A stretch of 50,603 nt of DNA from a virus, in IMG/VR virus record IMGVR_UViG_3300032309_001784, positions 1-50,603 of that record; one strand, given 5' to 3'. A program made the translations under genes and the position numbers. The notes below the pieces were generated by a model. The model ran no database searches. It worked only from the letters and a program-made list of their open reading frames with translations, and was not told the origin of the DNA. Shown here piece by piece: positions 29,734 through 37,630 of this stretch (its first letter is position 1; every line of letters begins with the position of its first letter).

Positions 29734-30363
29734 ATGCCCGCTGAGATCAGCACAAGCGATCCGTTTGGCCGGGCGATCGTGCAGACGATTCGCGAGCACG
29801 CGTATGAAAGCGTGCTTGAGATCGGCAGCATGGACGGGCTCGGCTCGACGCAAGTGATGATCGAGGCTCTGCGGCACGCGGGCGACCCAAGGCTAGTGTG
29901 TCTGGAAACCGACCCCGAGCGGTTCCGGCACCTGGCGTGGGTCGTCCGCGAGCACGCGTGGGTGCTGCCGCTGCGGCAGCCGTCGGTGTCGATGGCATCT
30001 CTCACGCCTAGCGACTTCGACCGCGACGTGTGGGGCTCGCCGCACAACCATCTCCGCTACCCCCGCGACCTCGTGGAGTCGTGGTGGGGCGAGATGATGG
30101 ATCAGATGCGAAGCGGCGAGGCGGGGTTTCTGGAGATGAACGCCGACACGTTCGACGTGGTGCTGGTCGATGGCGGCGAGTTCACTGGCTACGACGACTA
30201 CCGGCTCGCAAAGGATCGCTGTCGGTGCATGATGCTCGATGACGTGCATCATGCGTACAAGTGCGCTCGGGCTCACGCTGAACTCGCGGCCGACCCAGCG
30301 TGGCAACTGCACTGGCAGAGCCCTCACGTGCGAAATGGAGCCGCGATCTGGATAAAGAAATGA
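29734..30363 (+). CDS. SAM-dependent methyltransferase-like protein
   Basis: 209 residues. YESVLEIGSMDGLGST is the motif I glycine loop and DVVLVDGGEFTGYDDYRLA the motif IV/post-IV strand of class I methyltransferases (cephalosporin-hydroxylase-like subgroup). Adjacent to three glycosyltransferases, so capping or modification of a glycan is a reasonable guess. Confidence 0.65.
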   Translation: MPAEISTSDPFGRAIVQTIREHAYESVLEIGSMDGLGSTQVMIEALRHAGDPRLVCLETDPERFRHLAWVVREHAWVLPLRQPSVSMASLTPSDFDRDVWGSPHNHLRYPRDLVESWWGEMMDQMRSGEAGFLEMNADTFDVVLVDGGEFTGYDDYRLAKDRCRCMMLDDVHHAYKCARAHAELAADPAWQLHWQSPHVRNGAAIWIKK

Positions 30364-31058
30364 ACATCACCATCAGCGGCTACAACCGGCCTGAGTATCT
30401 AGCACGCACGTGCGAGGCAGTCTCGAAATGCGTCGGCGTTTCGAGTTGCCGGGTCGCTGTTCTGCTCGACCCATGCGACGAGACCGAGAAGTCGAAGCAT
30501 ATCGCCGGCACTTATGGATTTGAGTGCTTGGCCTACGAGCGGCACGCCGGATGCAACGACTCGATTTACACGTCTATGCGGTACGGGTTTGATGTCATGC
30601 AGTCGGAGTTTCATCTGCACTTTGAGGACGACACGGTTCCGACTCGGGACGCGCTGCTCTGGTTCTCGTGGGCTCGCGACAAGTACCGCCACGACGCAAA
30701 CGTGTTCACCGTGAGCGGCTACCAGCAACAGAGCAACGGCAGGCCCGCCGAGTGCGGAACGCGGCGGTGGTTCACGCCTTGGGGTTGGGGCACGTGGATC
30801 GACCGCTGGGCAGAGATGCGCGATCGGTGGACGAGCAAAGAAGGCCCGAGTTGGGACATCATCGTGAACAATGTCATTCGAGGCACGCGGTGGGAGGCGT
30901 TCCCGACTGTCAGCCGCATCCAGAACATCGGAGCCGAAAAGGGCACGCACGTCTCAGGGCCAGAGTGGCACGCGAAGTACCACCACGTGCCGCAGACAGC
31001 CGATGACCTGGGCGGCCCGGTCGTCCGCGACTTCGTAGAAGTGGAGCCGCTCCTGTGA
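30360..31058 (+). CDS. glycosyltransferase (GT-A, EDD motif)
   Basis: 232 residues from ATG 30360 (ATGA overlap). FHLHFEDDTVPTRDALLWF carries the acidic metal site (E-D-D), and FTPWGWGTWIDRW the acceptor-side aromatic segment seen in GNT-I-like and phage/capsular transferases. N-terminal MNITISGYNRPEYLARTCEAVS is the typical nucleotide-sugar strand-turn. Confidence 0.75.
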   Translation: MNITISGYNRPEYLARTCEAVSKCVGVSSCRVAVLLDPCDETEKSKHIAGTYGFECLAYERHAGCNDSIYTSMRYGFDVMQSEFHLHFEDDTVPTRDALLWFSWARDKYRHDANVFTVSGYQQQSNGRPAECGTRRWFTPWGWGTWIDRWAEMRDRWTSKEGPSWDIIVNNVIRGTRWEAFPTVSRIQNIGAEKGTHVSGPEWHAKYHHVPQTADDLGGPVVRDFVEVEPLL

Positions 31059-31696
31059 TCTTGATGATTGAGCACTACGCGTCAACAGACGAGTCCCGCG
31101 CCCGCGAGCTCGCAATGACGCTAGAGGCAAACAAGAACTGCCAAGCGTTCAAAGAAATCTTTGTGATGCAGGGACCAAGCAGGCTGACGTTTGGTCGTGC
31201 TTTTCGCGTGGCCGCCGAGCAGTATCGCGGCCAAGTCTGCGTGCTCGCTAACGCCGACATTCAGTTCGACGCGAGCGCTCATCTGATACGGGCGGCTGTT
31301 GGCGAGAAGGTTCTGGTGACGCTAACTCGATGGGAGACAGACGCGTCGCCTCGAATGATCGGGCAAATGAAGCACGAGCGCTTTTACTCTGGCTCGCAAG
31401 ACGCGTGGGCGTGGATCGGCGGCGAGCTTGTTGGCGTCGGAGAAGCCATTCCTCTTGGCTACATCGGCTGCGATAACGCGATTGCTGGCGAGGCAATGAA
31501 CGCAGGGTATGACGTTGTAAACCCGTCGCTCTCAATCAAGACGCGACACAATCACGCGAGCACCGGCCGTGGCCCAGACGAACTAAGCGTCACTGGCACT
31601 TACGCCTATCCAGAAATGACAACGCTCTTCGTGACAGACCGCATGGCGTTTCATAAGTGGCCGCTGGAGCAACCCGATGCCGCAGATCACGCTTGA
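31055..31696 (+). CDS. glycosyltransferase-like protein
   Basis: 213 residues from GTG 31055 (GTGA overlap). VCVLANADIQFDAS has the A-N-x-D motif of GT-A enzymes and SQDAWAWIGG a later conserved-looking segment; the C-terminal IPLGYIGCDNAIAGEAMNAG is typical of sugar-acceptor regions. Weaker fit than the flanking transferases. Confidence 0.65.
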   Translation: MILMIEHYASTDESRARELAMTLEANKNCQAFKEIFVMQGPSRLTFGRAFRVAAEQYRGQVCVLANADIQFDASAHLIRAAVGEKVLVTLTRWETDASPRMIGQMKHERFYSGSQDAWAWIGGELVGVGEAIPLGYIGCDNAIAGEAMNAGYDVVNPSLSIKTRHNHASTGRGPDELSVTGTYAYPEMTTLFVTDRMAFHKWPLEQPDAADHA

Positions 31697-32555
31697 TGAG
31701 ATCGAGGCCCGCCGGCCCGACGTGCTGCTCCCGCCCGCCGCGGAGTTCGCAGAGGACTACGCTCGCACGGTGCAGGCTGGTCGCGAGATCGCCGCCACGA
31801 GGACGGTCGCCCTGGTTGCGATATGCCGGAACGCTATGCCGTGGGTTGAGCAAACTCTCCCGCTCGTTGAAGAGACCGCCGCGATGTTTCACGACTGGTC
31901 GGCGTTCGTCTACGAGAACGATTCCGCTGACGATACGAAGGACGTTCTCGGGCGGTGGCACGACGGGCAACGACGGCACGTGTCGCTCAATGCGAACGGT
32001 CGCCCGCACTTGAACTTCACGACCGAGCAGGTTCGCACGCACGCGCTCGCGGAGTATCGGGCAGCTTGCCAGACGTTCGTCAAGAACGGCGAGACGCCCG
32101 ACTACGTGGTTGTGTTCGACACCGACCCGTGGGGTGGATGGTCGATCGACGGGGTGGCGAACAGCATCGCGTGGCTAGATCGCGACCCGTCGCTCTACGG
32201 GCTGGCGTCCTACTCGTGGAGCGAGTGGGGGCCGCCGGTTGTGGCGTCGCCAATGCCGCTCCAATATGACGCGTTCGCGGCTCGCTTTAATCACTGGAAG
32301 CAACGTGACCAGCAATGGTTTCACCACTGGCATCCTGCGGTCGGCTCGCCGCCGGTGCCGTTCAACAGCGCCTTCGGGCAACTCGCCATCTATCGCGGTG
32401 CCGACTACCTCGCCGGCACGTATGCAGGGCACGATTGCGAACACGTGTGCTTTCACCGTTCGATTCACGAAGCCACCGGCAAACGGCTCGCACTCAACCC
32501 ATCAATGCGGTGCGTCTCGTTCTGGGTGCCCGACGAGGTGAAGCGTGCGGGGTGA
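31677..32555 (+). CDS. glycosyltransferase (CAP59/mannosyltransferase-like)
   Basis: 292 residues. VFDTDPWGGWSIDGVANSIAW holds the D-x-D metal site, and VYENDSADDTKDVL the 'YENxSxDxT' turn seen in CAP59-type mannosyltransferases. Overlaps the previous gene by 20 bases. Together with the two preceding enzymes it could build a short glycan on a virion protein or on the host surface. Confidence 0.75.
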   Translation: MPQITLDEIEARRPDVLLPPAAEFAEDYARTVQAGREIAATRTVALVAICRNAMPWVEQTLPLVEETAAMFHDWSAFVYENDSADDTKDVLGRWHDGQRRHVSLNANGRPHLNFTTEQVRTHALAEYRAACQTFVKNGETPDYVVVFDTDPWGGWSIDGVANSIAWLDRDPSLYGLASYSWSEWGPPVVASPMPLQYDAFAARFNHWKQRDQQWFHHWHPAVGSPPVPFNSAFGQLAIYRGADYLAGTYAGHDCEHVCFHRSIHEATGKRLALNPSMRCVSFWVPDEVKRAG

Positions 32556-32931
32556 CACAAGCCGGATCGACATCGCAACGCTGAAGGTTCAGTGGGCAAG
32601 CCACTCGTCCTACGCGTCGCTCTGCACGTTCTGGACGGTGACACGCGACCAACTCGTGCGGCTCCGCGACGTGGTTCCGCTGCCGCCACGCCACGACCGC
32701 CGGCTGCGGTACAAGCCGCCGCGCCCCGAGAAGCCGACGCCCGATGAGATCGCCGCGAGCGAGGCAAGCCTAAACCTTGCCCCGATGGTGGCTGCTAGGG
32801 CCACGAACGAGTCGGTGCTCTGGACCGAGGAGGTGCGGGCACTCAGGCAAGTGCGAAAGGCGACAGCGTTCCGCCTGGCCCAAGTCGATGTGCCCGACGA
32901 GCTCCGGCATCTCTTGGATGACGAGCCATGA
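32545..32931 (+). CDS. putative helix-turn-helix protein
   Basis: 128 residues from GTG 32545. VQWASHSSYASLCTFWTVTRDQLVRLRDVVPLPPRHDRRLRY looks like a DNA-binding HTH in which SYASLCTFWTVTRDQLVRLR forms helix-turn-helix and the basic tail follows. No family recognised. ATGA overlap downstream. Confidence 0.5.
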   Translation: MRGDTSRIDIATLKVQWASHSSYASLCTFWTVTRDQLVRLRDVVPLPPRHDRRLRYKPPRPEKPTPDEIAASEASLNLAPMVAARATNESVLWTEEVRALRQVRKATAFRLAQVDVPDELRHLLDDEP

Positions 32932-33179
32932 GCCAGCCCGACGAAGTAGTGCGGCGGATCGTCGCCGAGTACGGGCAGCTTTACGTGTACCTCTACGTGA
33001 CCGACGGGAACGGAAAGGTGCTCGAAGACGATCGGTTCAAGCAGCCGTTTCGGCTGGACAAGCGGGACACAGTCGAGGAAGCCAAAGAGTTCTTTGACCG
33101 GGCGTATGACTGGGTGAACGAAACGATTAACTGGCCGTCTGCAAGTGACGGCGGTGGGAGCGGTAGCGTGGAGGAATAG
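32928..33179 (+). CDS. small hypothetical protein
   Basis: 83 residues. N-terminal LYVYLYVTDGNGKVLEDDRF strand pair and a helix VEEAKEFFDRAYDWVNETI, ending in a Ser-Gly linker. Coupled to the upstream gene. Function unknown. Confidence 0.55.
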   Translation: MSQPDEVVRRIVAEYGQLYVYLYVTDGNGKVLEDDRFKQPFRLDKRDTVEEAKEFFDRAYDWVNETINWPSASDGGGSGSVEE

Positions 33180-33191
33180 GAGACCCCACGC

Positions 33192-33500
33192 ATGACCACT
33201 CCGAACTACACCGCGACGGCCGACGAGTACGCGAAGTACGGCACAAACCTGAATGTGTGGGAGCAGCTTCGCTTGCTCTCCCAATGGGCTCCGCTGCTCG
33301 CCTACGGGCAAGCGTTCATCAACAGCGTCGATCCCTACAAGAAATCTCTTGTCGTGGCGGATGCCGCGGAGTGGATCGCCAGCAAGACCGATGCCCAGGT
33401 GGACGACCAACTTGTTCGCCTGCTCGCGGAAATCCTCAAGACCCCGCAAGGCGAAGCCCTCGTGCGGTGGTGCCTCCTCAAGTCCGAGGGGGCGAAGTGA
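33192..33500 (+). CDS. small hypothetical protein
   Basis: 102 residues, all-helical (WEQLRLLSQWAPLLAYGQAFI, KSLVVADAAEWIASKTDAQVDD). Preceded by AGGAGA. Soluble, not a membrane protein; coupled to the next gene (GTGA). Function unknown. Confidence 0.55.
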   Translation: MTTPNYTATADEYAKYGTNLNVWEQLRLLSQWAPLLAYGQAFINSVDPYKKSLVVADAAEWIASKTDAQVDDQLVRLLAEILKTPQGEALVRWCLLKSEGAK

Positions 33501-33775
33501 GCGGCGATGCCATCATTCGTGTCGTCGCCGCATTGGCGGCAGTGGGTCTCCTCGCTGCTCCCGCGTTGGCCCGCGTGGTGGAAGGCGTCCGCGCGTCGAT
33601 CGCCGCCCGCCGAGCCGAAGCCGGCGGCGAAGAACCCGTGAAGGTCACGCCGAAGGATCTGCACGTCGTGCTCGATCTCGCCACGCGGCTGAAGGCGGCG
33701 GGCCTGGCGGAAGGCGTGGCTCTCTGCCAGCAGTTGATCGAGGTGATGCTCGGGAACACGAAGGCGAAGAAATGA
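33497..33775 (+). CDS. small membrane or exported protein
   Basis: 92 residues from GTG 33497. N-terminal hydrophobic helix IIRVVAALAAVGLLAAPALARVV followed by basic residues, then a soluble helical domain. Could be a signal anchor. First of a run of exported or membrane proteins. Confidence 0.55.
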   Translation: MSGDAIIRVVAALAAVGLLAAPALARVVEGVRASIAARRAEAGGEEPVKVTPKDLHVVLDLATRLKAAGLAEGVALCQQLIEVMLGNTKAKK

Positions 33776-34254
33776 ACGTCCGCATTGCGGCGGGCATCGC
33801 GCTCGCCTTCCTCGCCGTGTTCGGCGTGCCCTCGAAGCTCACGCTCCCGAGCCTGCCGCGCGTCGCCGTCACCGTCACCGAGCCGAGCCCCGAGATGAAG
33901 ACCAAGGTCGCCCCCGTTGCCGAAGCCCTGCGTTCCGCCTCGCCCGTTGATCGGGCGATCTGGGCTTCGATCTGGGAGAAGGCCGCTATCGTCGTGGCCG
34001 GCGACGCCGTCTCGCCCGAGATCGCATTCACCGATACGAGGAGCCTGCGGCAGTTCACCGTGCTCGCCCTCGACATTGCGTGGCGTCGGCTGGGCGGCAA
34101 CAAGGCCGGCAAGTACACCGGGCTCCGAGAGGCTGTCGAGTCGGTGCTCGGCGAGACGGTCGGCAGCGAAGTCGTGCCGGTCACGCCCGACGTGCGGCGG
34201 TCCTACTCCGACGCCGCGAGGGCAGTCGCGTGGGCTGGCATCCACGGGGAGTAG
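33772..34254 (+). CDS. exported helical protein, unknown
   Basis: 160 residues from ATG 33772 with an N-terminal signal-like segment (VRIAAGIALAFLAVFGVPS). Mature part is helical (PVAEALRSASPVDRAIWASIWEKAA, FTVLALDIAWRRLGG). Sits directly before the papain-like peptidase gene, maybe part of the same exit cassette. Confidence 0.55.
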   Translation: MNVRIAAGIALAFLAVFGVPSKLTLPSLPRVAVTVTEPSPEMKTKVAPVAEALRSASPVDRAIWASIWEKAAIVVAGDAVSPEIAFTDTRSLRQFTVLALDIAWRRLGGNKAGKYTGLREAVESVLGETVGSEVVPVTPDVRRSYSDAARAVAWAGIHGE

Positions 34255-34256
34255 CA

Positions 34257-35177
34257 ATGGAAGCCCGGGCCTTCGGATACGATCCCGATCCGGCCGGCGC
34301 GGCGGCGTTCGTCTCTACGCTCGCCCGCCCGACGCTTGCCCAGGCTGGCCCCGAGCTCGCCACCGACGAGAAGACCGACGTGTTTCTCTACGAGGCTCTG
34401 CTCCGGCTGATGCCGTCGTGGGAGCGCGGCTCGCAAGGCAATGTGGGTTCGTGCGTCGGCTGGGCCGCGAGCCTGTGCGTGGACATCCTCGCCGCGTGCG
34501 ACATCGTCTACCGCAAAGAGCCCGAGACGTGGGGAGGCCGCACAATCGAGGCGAGCCTTTATGGAATTTCGAGGGTCGAGAGCCGCGGGCTGCGGGTGAA
34601 TGCGGGCGGGGATGGATCGACCGGCTTCCACGCCGCAAAGGCGATCCGCGACTTCGGGTGCCTGCACTACGGCCAGGACTACGGCGGCACACGGTTCGAC
34701 TCGCACTCGTCGCAGCGTGAACGCGACTGGGGTCGCAACGGTCTTCCCGACGTGCTCGAACCGTTTGCGAAGGAACGCCGCGCGAGCGAGACAACCCTGT
34801 GCACGTCGTTCATGGACGTGGCCCGCGCCGTGTCGAACGGCTACGCGGTCTGTGTCTGTTCGCTCCAGGGCTTTTCGATGAGCCGCGACGAGGATGGGTT
34901 CTGCCGGCCCGGCGGGACGTGGCCGCACGCGATGTGCATTTGTTCGATTCGCTGGGGCAAGCGGCCGGGAGCTCTGATCGTGAACTCCTGGGGTGCGAGC
35001 AACACGGTCGGCAAGCATTACCCAGAGAACATCCCCGAGCCGGTTCGCGTGTGCTCGTTCTGGGCCGACGCCGACGTGATCGACCGCATGTGCCGCGGGG
35101 AGGACACGTACACCTACGCGGGCTACAGCGGGTTCAAGGCGACGAAGATCGAGAACTGGACCGGGGGCACGCTATGA
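34257..35177 (+). CDS. papain-like (C1-type) cysteine peptidase
   Basis: 306 residues. Full catalytic set in papain order: Q60 (oxyanion), C66 in GSCVGWA, H224 in WPHAM, N243 in NSWG. No signal peptide. Such peptidases are rare in dsDNA phages. Between fibre/lysis-type membrane genes and glycosyltransferases it could act as virion-associated protease, tail-fibre maturation enzyme or peptide-bridge lysin. Overlaps the lipoprotein gene by 4 bases. Confidence 0.8.
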   Translation: MEARAFGYDPDPAGAAAFVSTLARPTLAQAGPELATDEKTDVFLYEALLRLMPSWERGSQGNVGSCVGWAASLCVDILAACDIVYRKEPETWGGRTIEASLYGISRVESRGLRVNAGGDGSTGFHAAKAIRDFGCLHYGQDYGGTRFDSHSSQRERDWGRNGLPDVLEPFAKERRASETTLCTSFMDVARAVSNGYAVCVCSLQGFSMSRDEDGFCRPGGTWPHAMCICSIRWGKRPGALIVNSWGASNTVGKHYPENIPEPVRVCSFWADADVIDRMCRGEDTYTYAGYSGFKATKIENWTGGTL

Positions 35178-35446
35178 ACCGCACGCTGCTCCTTGTCGTG
35201 GTGCTGCTCGCCGGCTGCGTGCCGGGAGTGGCGGTGGACGACGCCGCCATCACGGCGGATCTCGCGTGCGAGGCCGCTCGCTCCGCGGTGCTGCTCTCGC
35301 ATCAGATCACGCCGGCCCCGAAGCCGCCCGCCCCACCGAAGCCCACGCCTGGCAAGTGCTCGCGGTGCAGCGGCACCGGCCTCCTGCCGACAGACGGGCG
35401 GATCAAGATCGAGTGCCCCGACTGCAAAGGGACGGGCAAGATATGA
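35174..35446 (+). CDS. lipoprotein with DnaJ-type zinc finger
   Basis: 90 residues. Lipobox LLAGC (C18) predicts a lipid-anchored exported protein; then a Pro-rich linker (APKPPAPPKPTP) and two CxxCxGxG repeats (CSRCSGTG, CPDCKGTG) as in half of a DnaJ cysteine-rich domain. A spanin-like or membrane-anchored chaperone role is conceivable; unusual combination. Confidence 0.7.
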   Translation: MNRTLLLVVVLLAGCVPGVAVDDAAITADLACEAARSAVLLSHQITPAPKPPAPPKPTPGKCSRCSGTGLLPTDGRIKIECPDCKGTGKI

Positions 35447-35802
35447 ACCTCGATCAGTTGCAGGCATACGCGTGGCGGCGGCTGCCGCTCGGCAAGTACA
35501 TGGTCGGCAAGCAGACGACCGACGACCTCGTGCAACTGGCGGTCGAGAACTGGGAGGCCGAGTACTTGAACCACGCCAGGGACGACGAGGGCCGGCAGGC
35601 GGTGTGCCTGTCGATGCTGGCGTCGGTCAAGCGCGGGCACCAGTTGGCGAGCGGGAAAGAGCCGCAGGAGTACGGCTTCATCTGGACGTTCCTCCTCCAG
35701 ATGCTCGCCGGTGCCGTGATTCAGATACTCCTCAAGTGGTGGCAGGAACGTGCAAGCAACCGGGTGTGGATGGTCACAATGAAAGCGGAGTTGACAACAT
35801 GA
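35443..35802 (+). CDS. putative lysis-region membrane protein
   Basis: 119 residues from ATG 35443. Soluble N-terminal part, then one transmembrane helix FIWTFLLQMLAGAVIQILLKWW near the C-terminus. Overlaps both neighbours by 4 bases. Candidate holin/spanin partner by position. Confidence 0.55.
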   Translation: MNLDQLQAYAWRRLPLGKYMVGKQTTDDLVQLAVENWEAEYLNHARDDEGRQAVCLSMLASVKRGHQLASGKEPQEYGFIWTFLLQMLAGAVIQILLKWWQERASNRVWMVTMKAELTT

Positions 35803-36110
35803 CCGCTGACGAACTGAAGCAGGGCGTGCTGGATTCGATGCTGCGGATCGCCGAACGCTTCGGCGTTCCGGTCGTGCTACTCGCCGTAATGATCTGGCTT
35901 GGCCGCGAGGCGGCGATCACGCTGCACGGTTCGTTTGTGGAGCCGGTCGTGAAGTCTCACGTCGAGTTTTTGGAGACGACGAGCGAGACGCTGCGGGAGA
36001 TCGGCAGAACGCAAGAGAAGCAGGCCGAGACGCTCGATGAGCTCGCTCACGGGCAACGCGAAATCCAGCAAGTTCTTGCACGGCCTTCTAAGACCGAAGG
36101 AACAAACTAG
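35799..36110 (+). CDS. putative holin-like or spanin-like membrane protein
   Basis: 103 residues from ATG 35799. One transmembrane helix (FGVPVVLLAVMIWLGREAAITLHG) followed by a long charged coiled coil (LETTSETLREIGRTQEKQAETLDELAHGQREIQQVL), the plan of phage holins of the 'one helix plus coiled coil' type and of i-spanins. Confidence 0.6.
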   Translation: MTADELKQGVLDSMLRIAERFGVPVVLLAVMIWLGREAAITLHGSFVEPVVKSHVEFLETTSETLREIGRTQEKQAETLDELAHGQREIQQVLARPSKTEGTN

Positions 36111-36112
36111 CC

Positions 36113-36181
36113 ATGTTTGAGCACTTGATCTTGGGCCTGCTGGTGGCCGCCGTCTTCGTCTTGGCGATCCGCAGCCGCTAA
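36113..36181 (+). CDS. 22-residue membrane peptide
   Basis: ATG 36113 to TAA 36179-36181, two bases after the previous stop. Sequence is one hydrophobic helix with Arg-Ser-Arg at the end (MFEHLILGLLVAAVFVLAIRSR). Too short for most gene finders but fits small phage lysis peptides. Real expression is unproven. Confidence 0.5.
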   Translation: MFEHLILGLLVAAVFVLAIRSR

Positions 36182-36195
36182 CCGCTGCAAGCCTG

Positions 36196-36215
36196 CTGAC
36201 CGCTCACCGTAGGAT
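36196..36215 (+). promoter_or_regulatory. promoter-like motif with TAGGAT before fibre gene
   Basis: CTGACC (36196-36201), spacer GCTCACCG (8), TAGGAT (36210-36215), then ATG 36222 six bases later. Member of the short-spacer set (see findings). The AGGA inside TAGGAT could instead serve as ribosome binding site. Confidence 0.35.
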
Positions 36216-36221
36216 CATGCT

Positions 36222-36596
36222 ATGGCTGATTACAGTGTCTTGCCGGCTCAGTTGGATCTCGCCTTCGTTCGCGGCGACGAGTTCAATATGAGCATTGACT
36301 TGTCGTTCGACGGCACCGGATACACGTGGTCAGCAGTTGTTTTTGAGGCGTCGCTGGCGGCTCAAAATGCAGGTATCGGGTCTGCCACTGGGACCTACAG
36401 TCAGGGGGCAACGGCTGCGACATTCTCCATCGACACTGTCAGTGCGGCAAATGCTCAGTACATCATCAGCCTGACTGAAGTGCAGACGCTCGCGCTTGAC
36501 GTGACTCTTTCGTACCGTTGGTTTTTCCGTGGCGTGTCGCCCGGTGGCGTGACCCGCACATATCTCTCTGGCTCAGTAAGCCCGAGGACGCCATGA
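36222..36596 (+). CDS. baseplate/fibre-attachment protein, copy A
   Basis: 124 residues. N-terminal segment LDLAFVRGDEFNMSIDLSFDGTGYTWSAVVFEA is the beta-sandwich pattern of BppU-type proteins that anchor fibres. Aligns in plan with the 104-residue product at 39369 ([28 protein letters not shown]), each followed by a collagen-like fibre gene. Confidence 0.6.
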   Translation: MADYSVLPAQLDLAFVRGDEFNMSIDLSFDGTGYTWSAVVFEASLAAQNAGIGSATGTYSQGATAATFSIDTVSAANAQYIISLTEVQTLALDVTLSYRWFFRGVSPGGVTRTYLSGSVSPRTP

Positions 36597-37246
36597 GCGA
36601 GATTACTGTCAGCGCTGGCAGCGGCAGCCCCGTTTCTGTCTCGGTCAGTGGCGGCACTGCCGCAGTCACGGTCACTCAAGTTGGAGGCGACCGTGGGCCT
36701 TCGGGTGCGACCGGGCCGGCAAACTCTCTGACGATTGGAACAGTAACGACGGGAGCCCCCGGCTCAACTGCCGTTGCTGTCATCACGGGCACAGCGCCTA
36801 ATCAAGTAATTTCTTTCACGATCCCAAGGGGAGACGCAGGTCAGCAAGGTGCGCAGGGGCCTGCCGGTGCTAGCGGCGCGTCGGGTAGCGTCGGTGCGAC
36901 CGGCCCTGCCGGGCCTCCTAACTCGTTGACGATTGGCAGCGTTGTCACTCTTGCGGCAGGATCTTCGGCCGTCGCCACCATCACCGGCACGTCGCCAAAC
37001 CAAATTCTTTCACTGTCGATCCCGCGTGGCGATGCCGGTGCCAGCGGATCTGCTGGCGCTGCCGGCCCGGCGGGTCCAGCAAACTCACTGACCATCGGCA
37101 CCGTGACAACTGGCGCGACGGCGTCAGCCACAATCACTGGCACCGCACCAAACCAGACCTTGAGCCTTGTGCTGCCTCGCGGCGAAAAGGGCGACACAGG
37201 CCCTTCCGGCGGCGTCTCCCTCGGCCTGGTACTCGCGCTCTCATAG
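36593..37246 (+). CDS. collagen-like tail fibre, copy A
   Basis: 217 residues from ATG 36593. Three near-identical units: [14 protein letters not shown]-type beta strand, TGTAPNQxxSFxIPRGDAG, then a Gly-x-Y run (GQQGAQGPAGASGASGSVG, GPAGPP). Collagen triple-helix segments are typical of trimeric phage fibres. The C-terminal portion is short, so another protein probably supplies the tip. Confidence 0.8.
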   Translation: MSEITVSAGSGSPVSVSVSGGTAAVTVTQVGGDRGPSGATGPANSLTIGTVTTGAPGSTAVAVITGTAPNQVISFTIPRGDAGQQGAQGPAGASGASGSVGATGPAGPPNSLTIGSVVTLAAGSSAVATITGTSPNQILSLSIPRGDAGASGSAGAAGPAGPANSLTIGTVTTGATASATITGTAPNQTLSLVLPRGEKGDTGPSGGVSLGLVLALS

Positions 37247-37255
37247 GAAAACGCA

Positions 37256-37630
37256 ATGGCAAACCCCAACCTCGCATCCGCCTCCAACGTCCTCGTCGGC
37301 AATGCCCTCATTCGTTTGACAAGCACGTCAGCCACGCAGGTTGTCTCCAACGCTGCGAGCAGCGGCAAGGCGTATTTGATCGACTCGCTGATCGTCTCCA
37401 ACGTGGACGGCAGCAACACGGCAGAAATCACCATCGACCTGTTTGCGAGCGCGACAAACACGGGCACGGCGACGAAGATCGCTCACACCGTAACCGTCCC
37501 GGCCGACGCTACGCTAATCGTGATTGGCAAGGAAAACCCGCTTTCGTTGCTGGAGGCTCAGTCGATTTACGCCACCGCGTCGGCGGCAGACGATCTCCAT
37601 GTGATCGCAAGTTGGAAAGAGCTGTCGTGA
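37256..37630 (+). CDS. putative fibre-associated beta protein
   Basis: 124 residues, beta-sandwich pattern (LIRLTSTSATQVVSNAASSGKAYLIDSLIVSNVDGSN, EITIDLFASATNTGTATKIAHTVTVP). Resembles small decorating or tip domains found next to fibres. AGGAAA upstream. Confidence 0.6.
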   Translation: MANPNLASASNVLVGNALIRLTSTSATQVVSNAASSGKAYLIDSLIVSNVDGSNTAEITIDLFASATNTGTATKIAHTVTVPADATLIVIGKENPLSLLEAQSIYATASAADDLHVIASWKELS

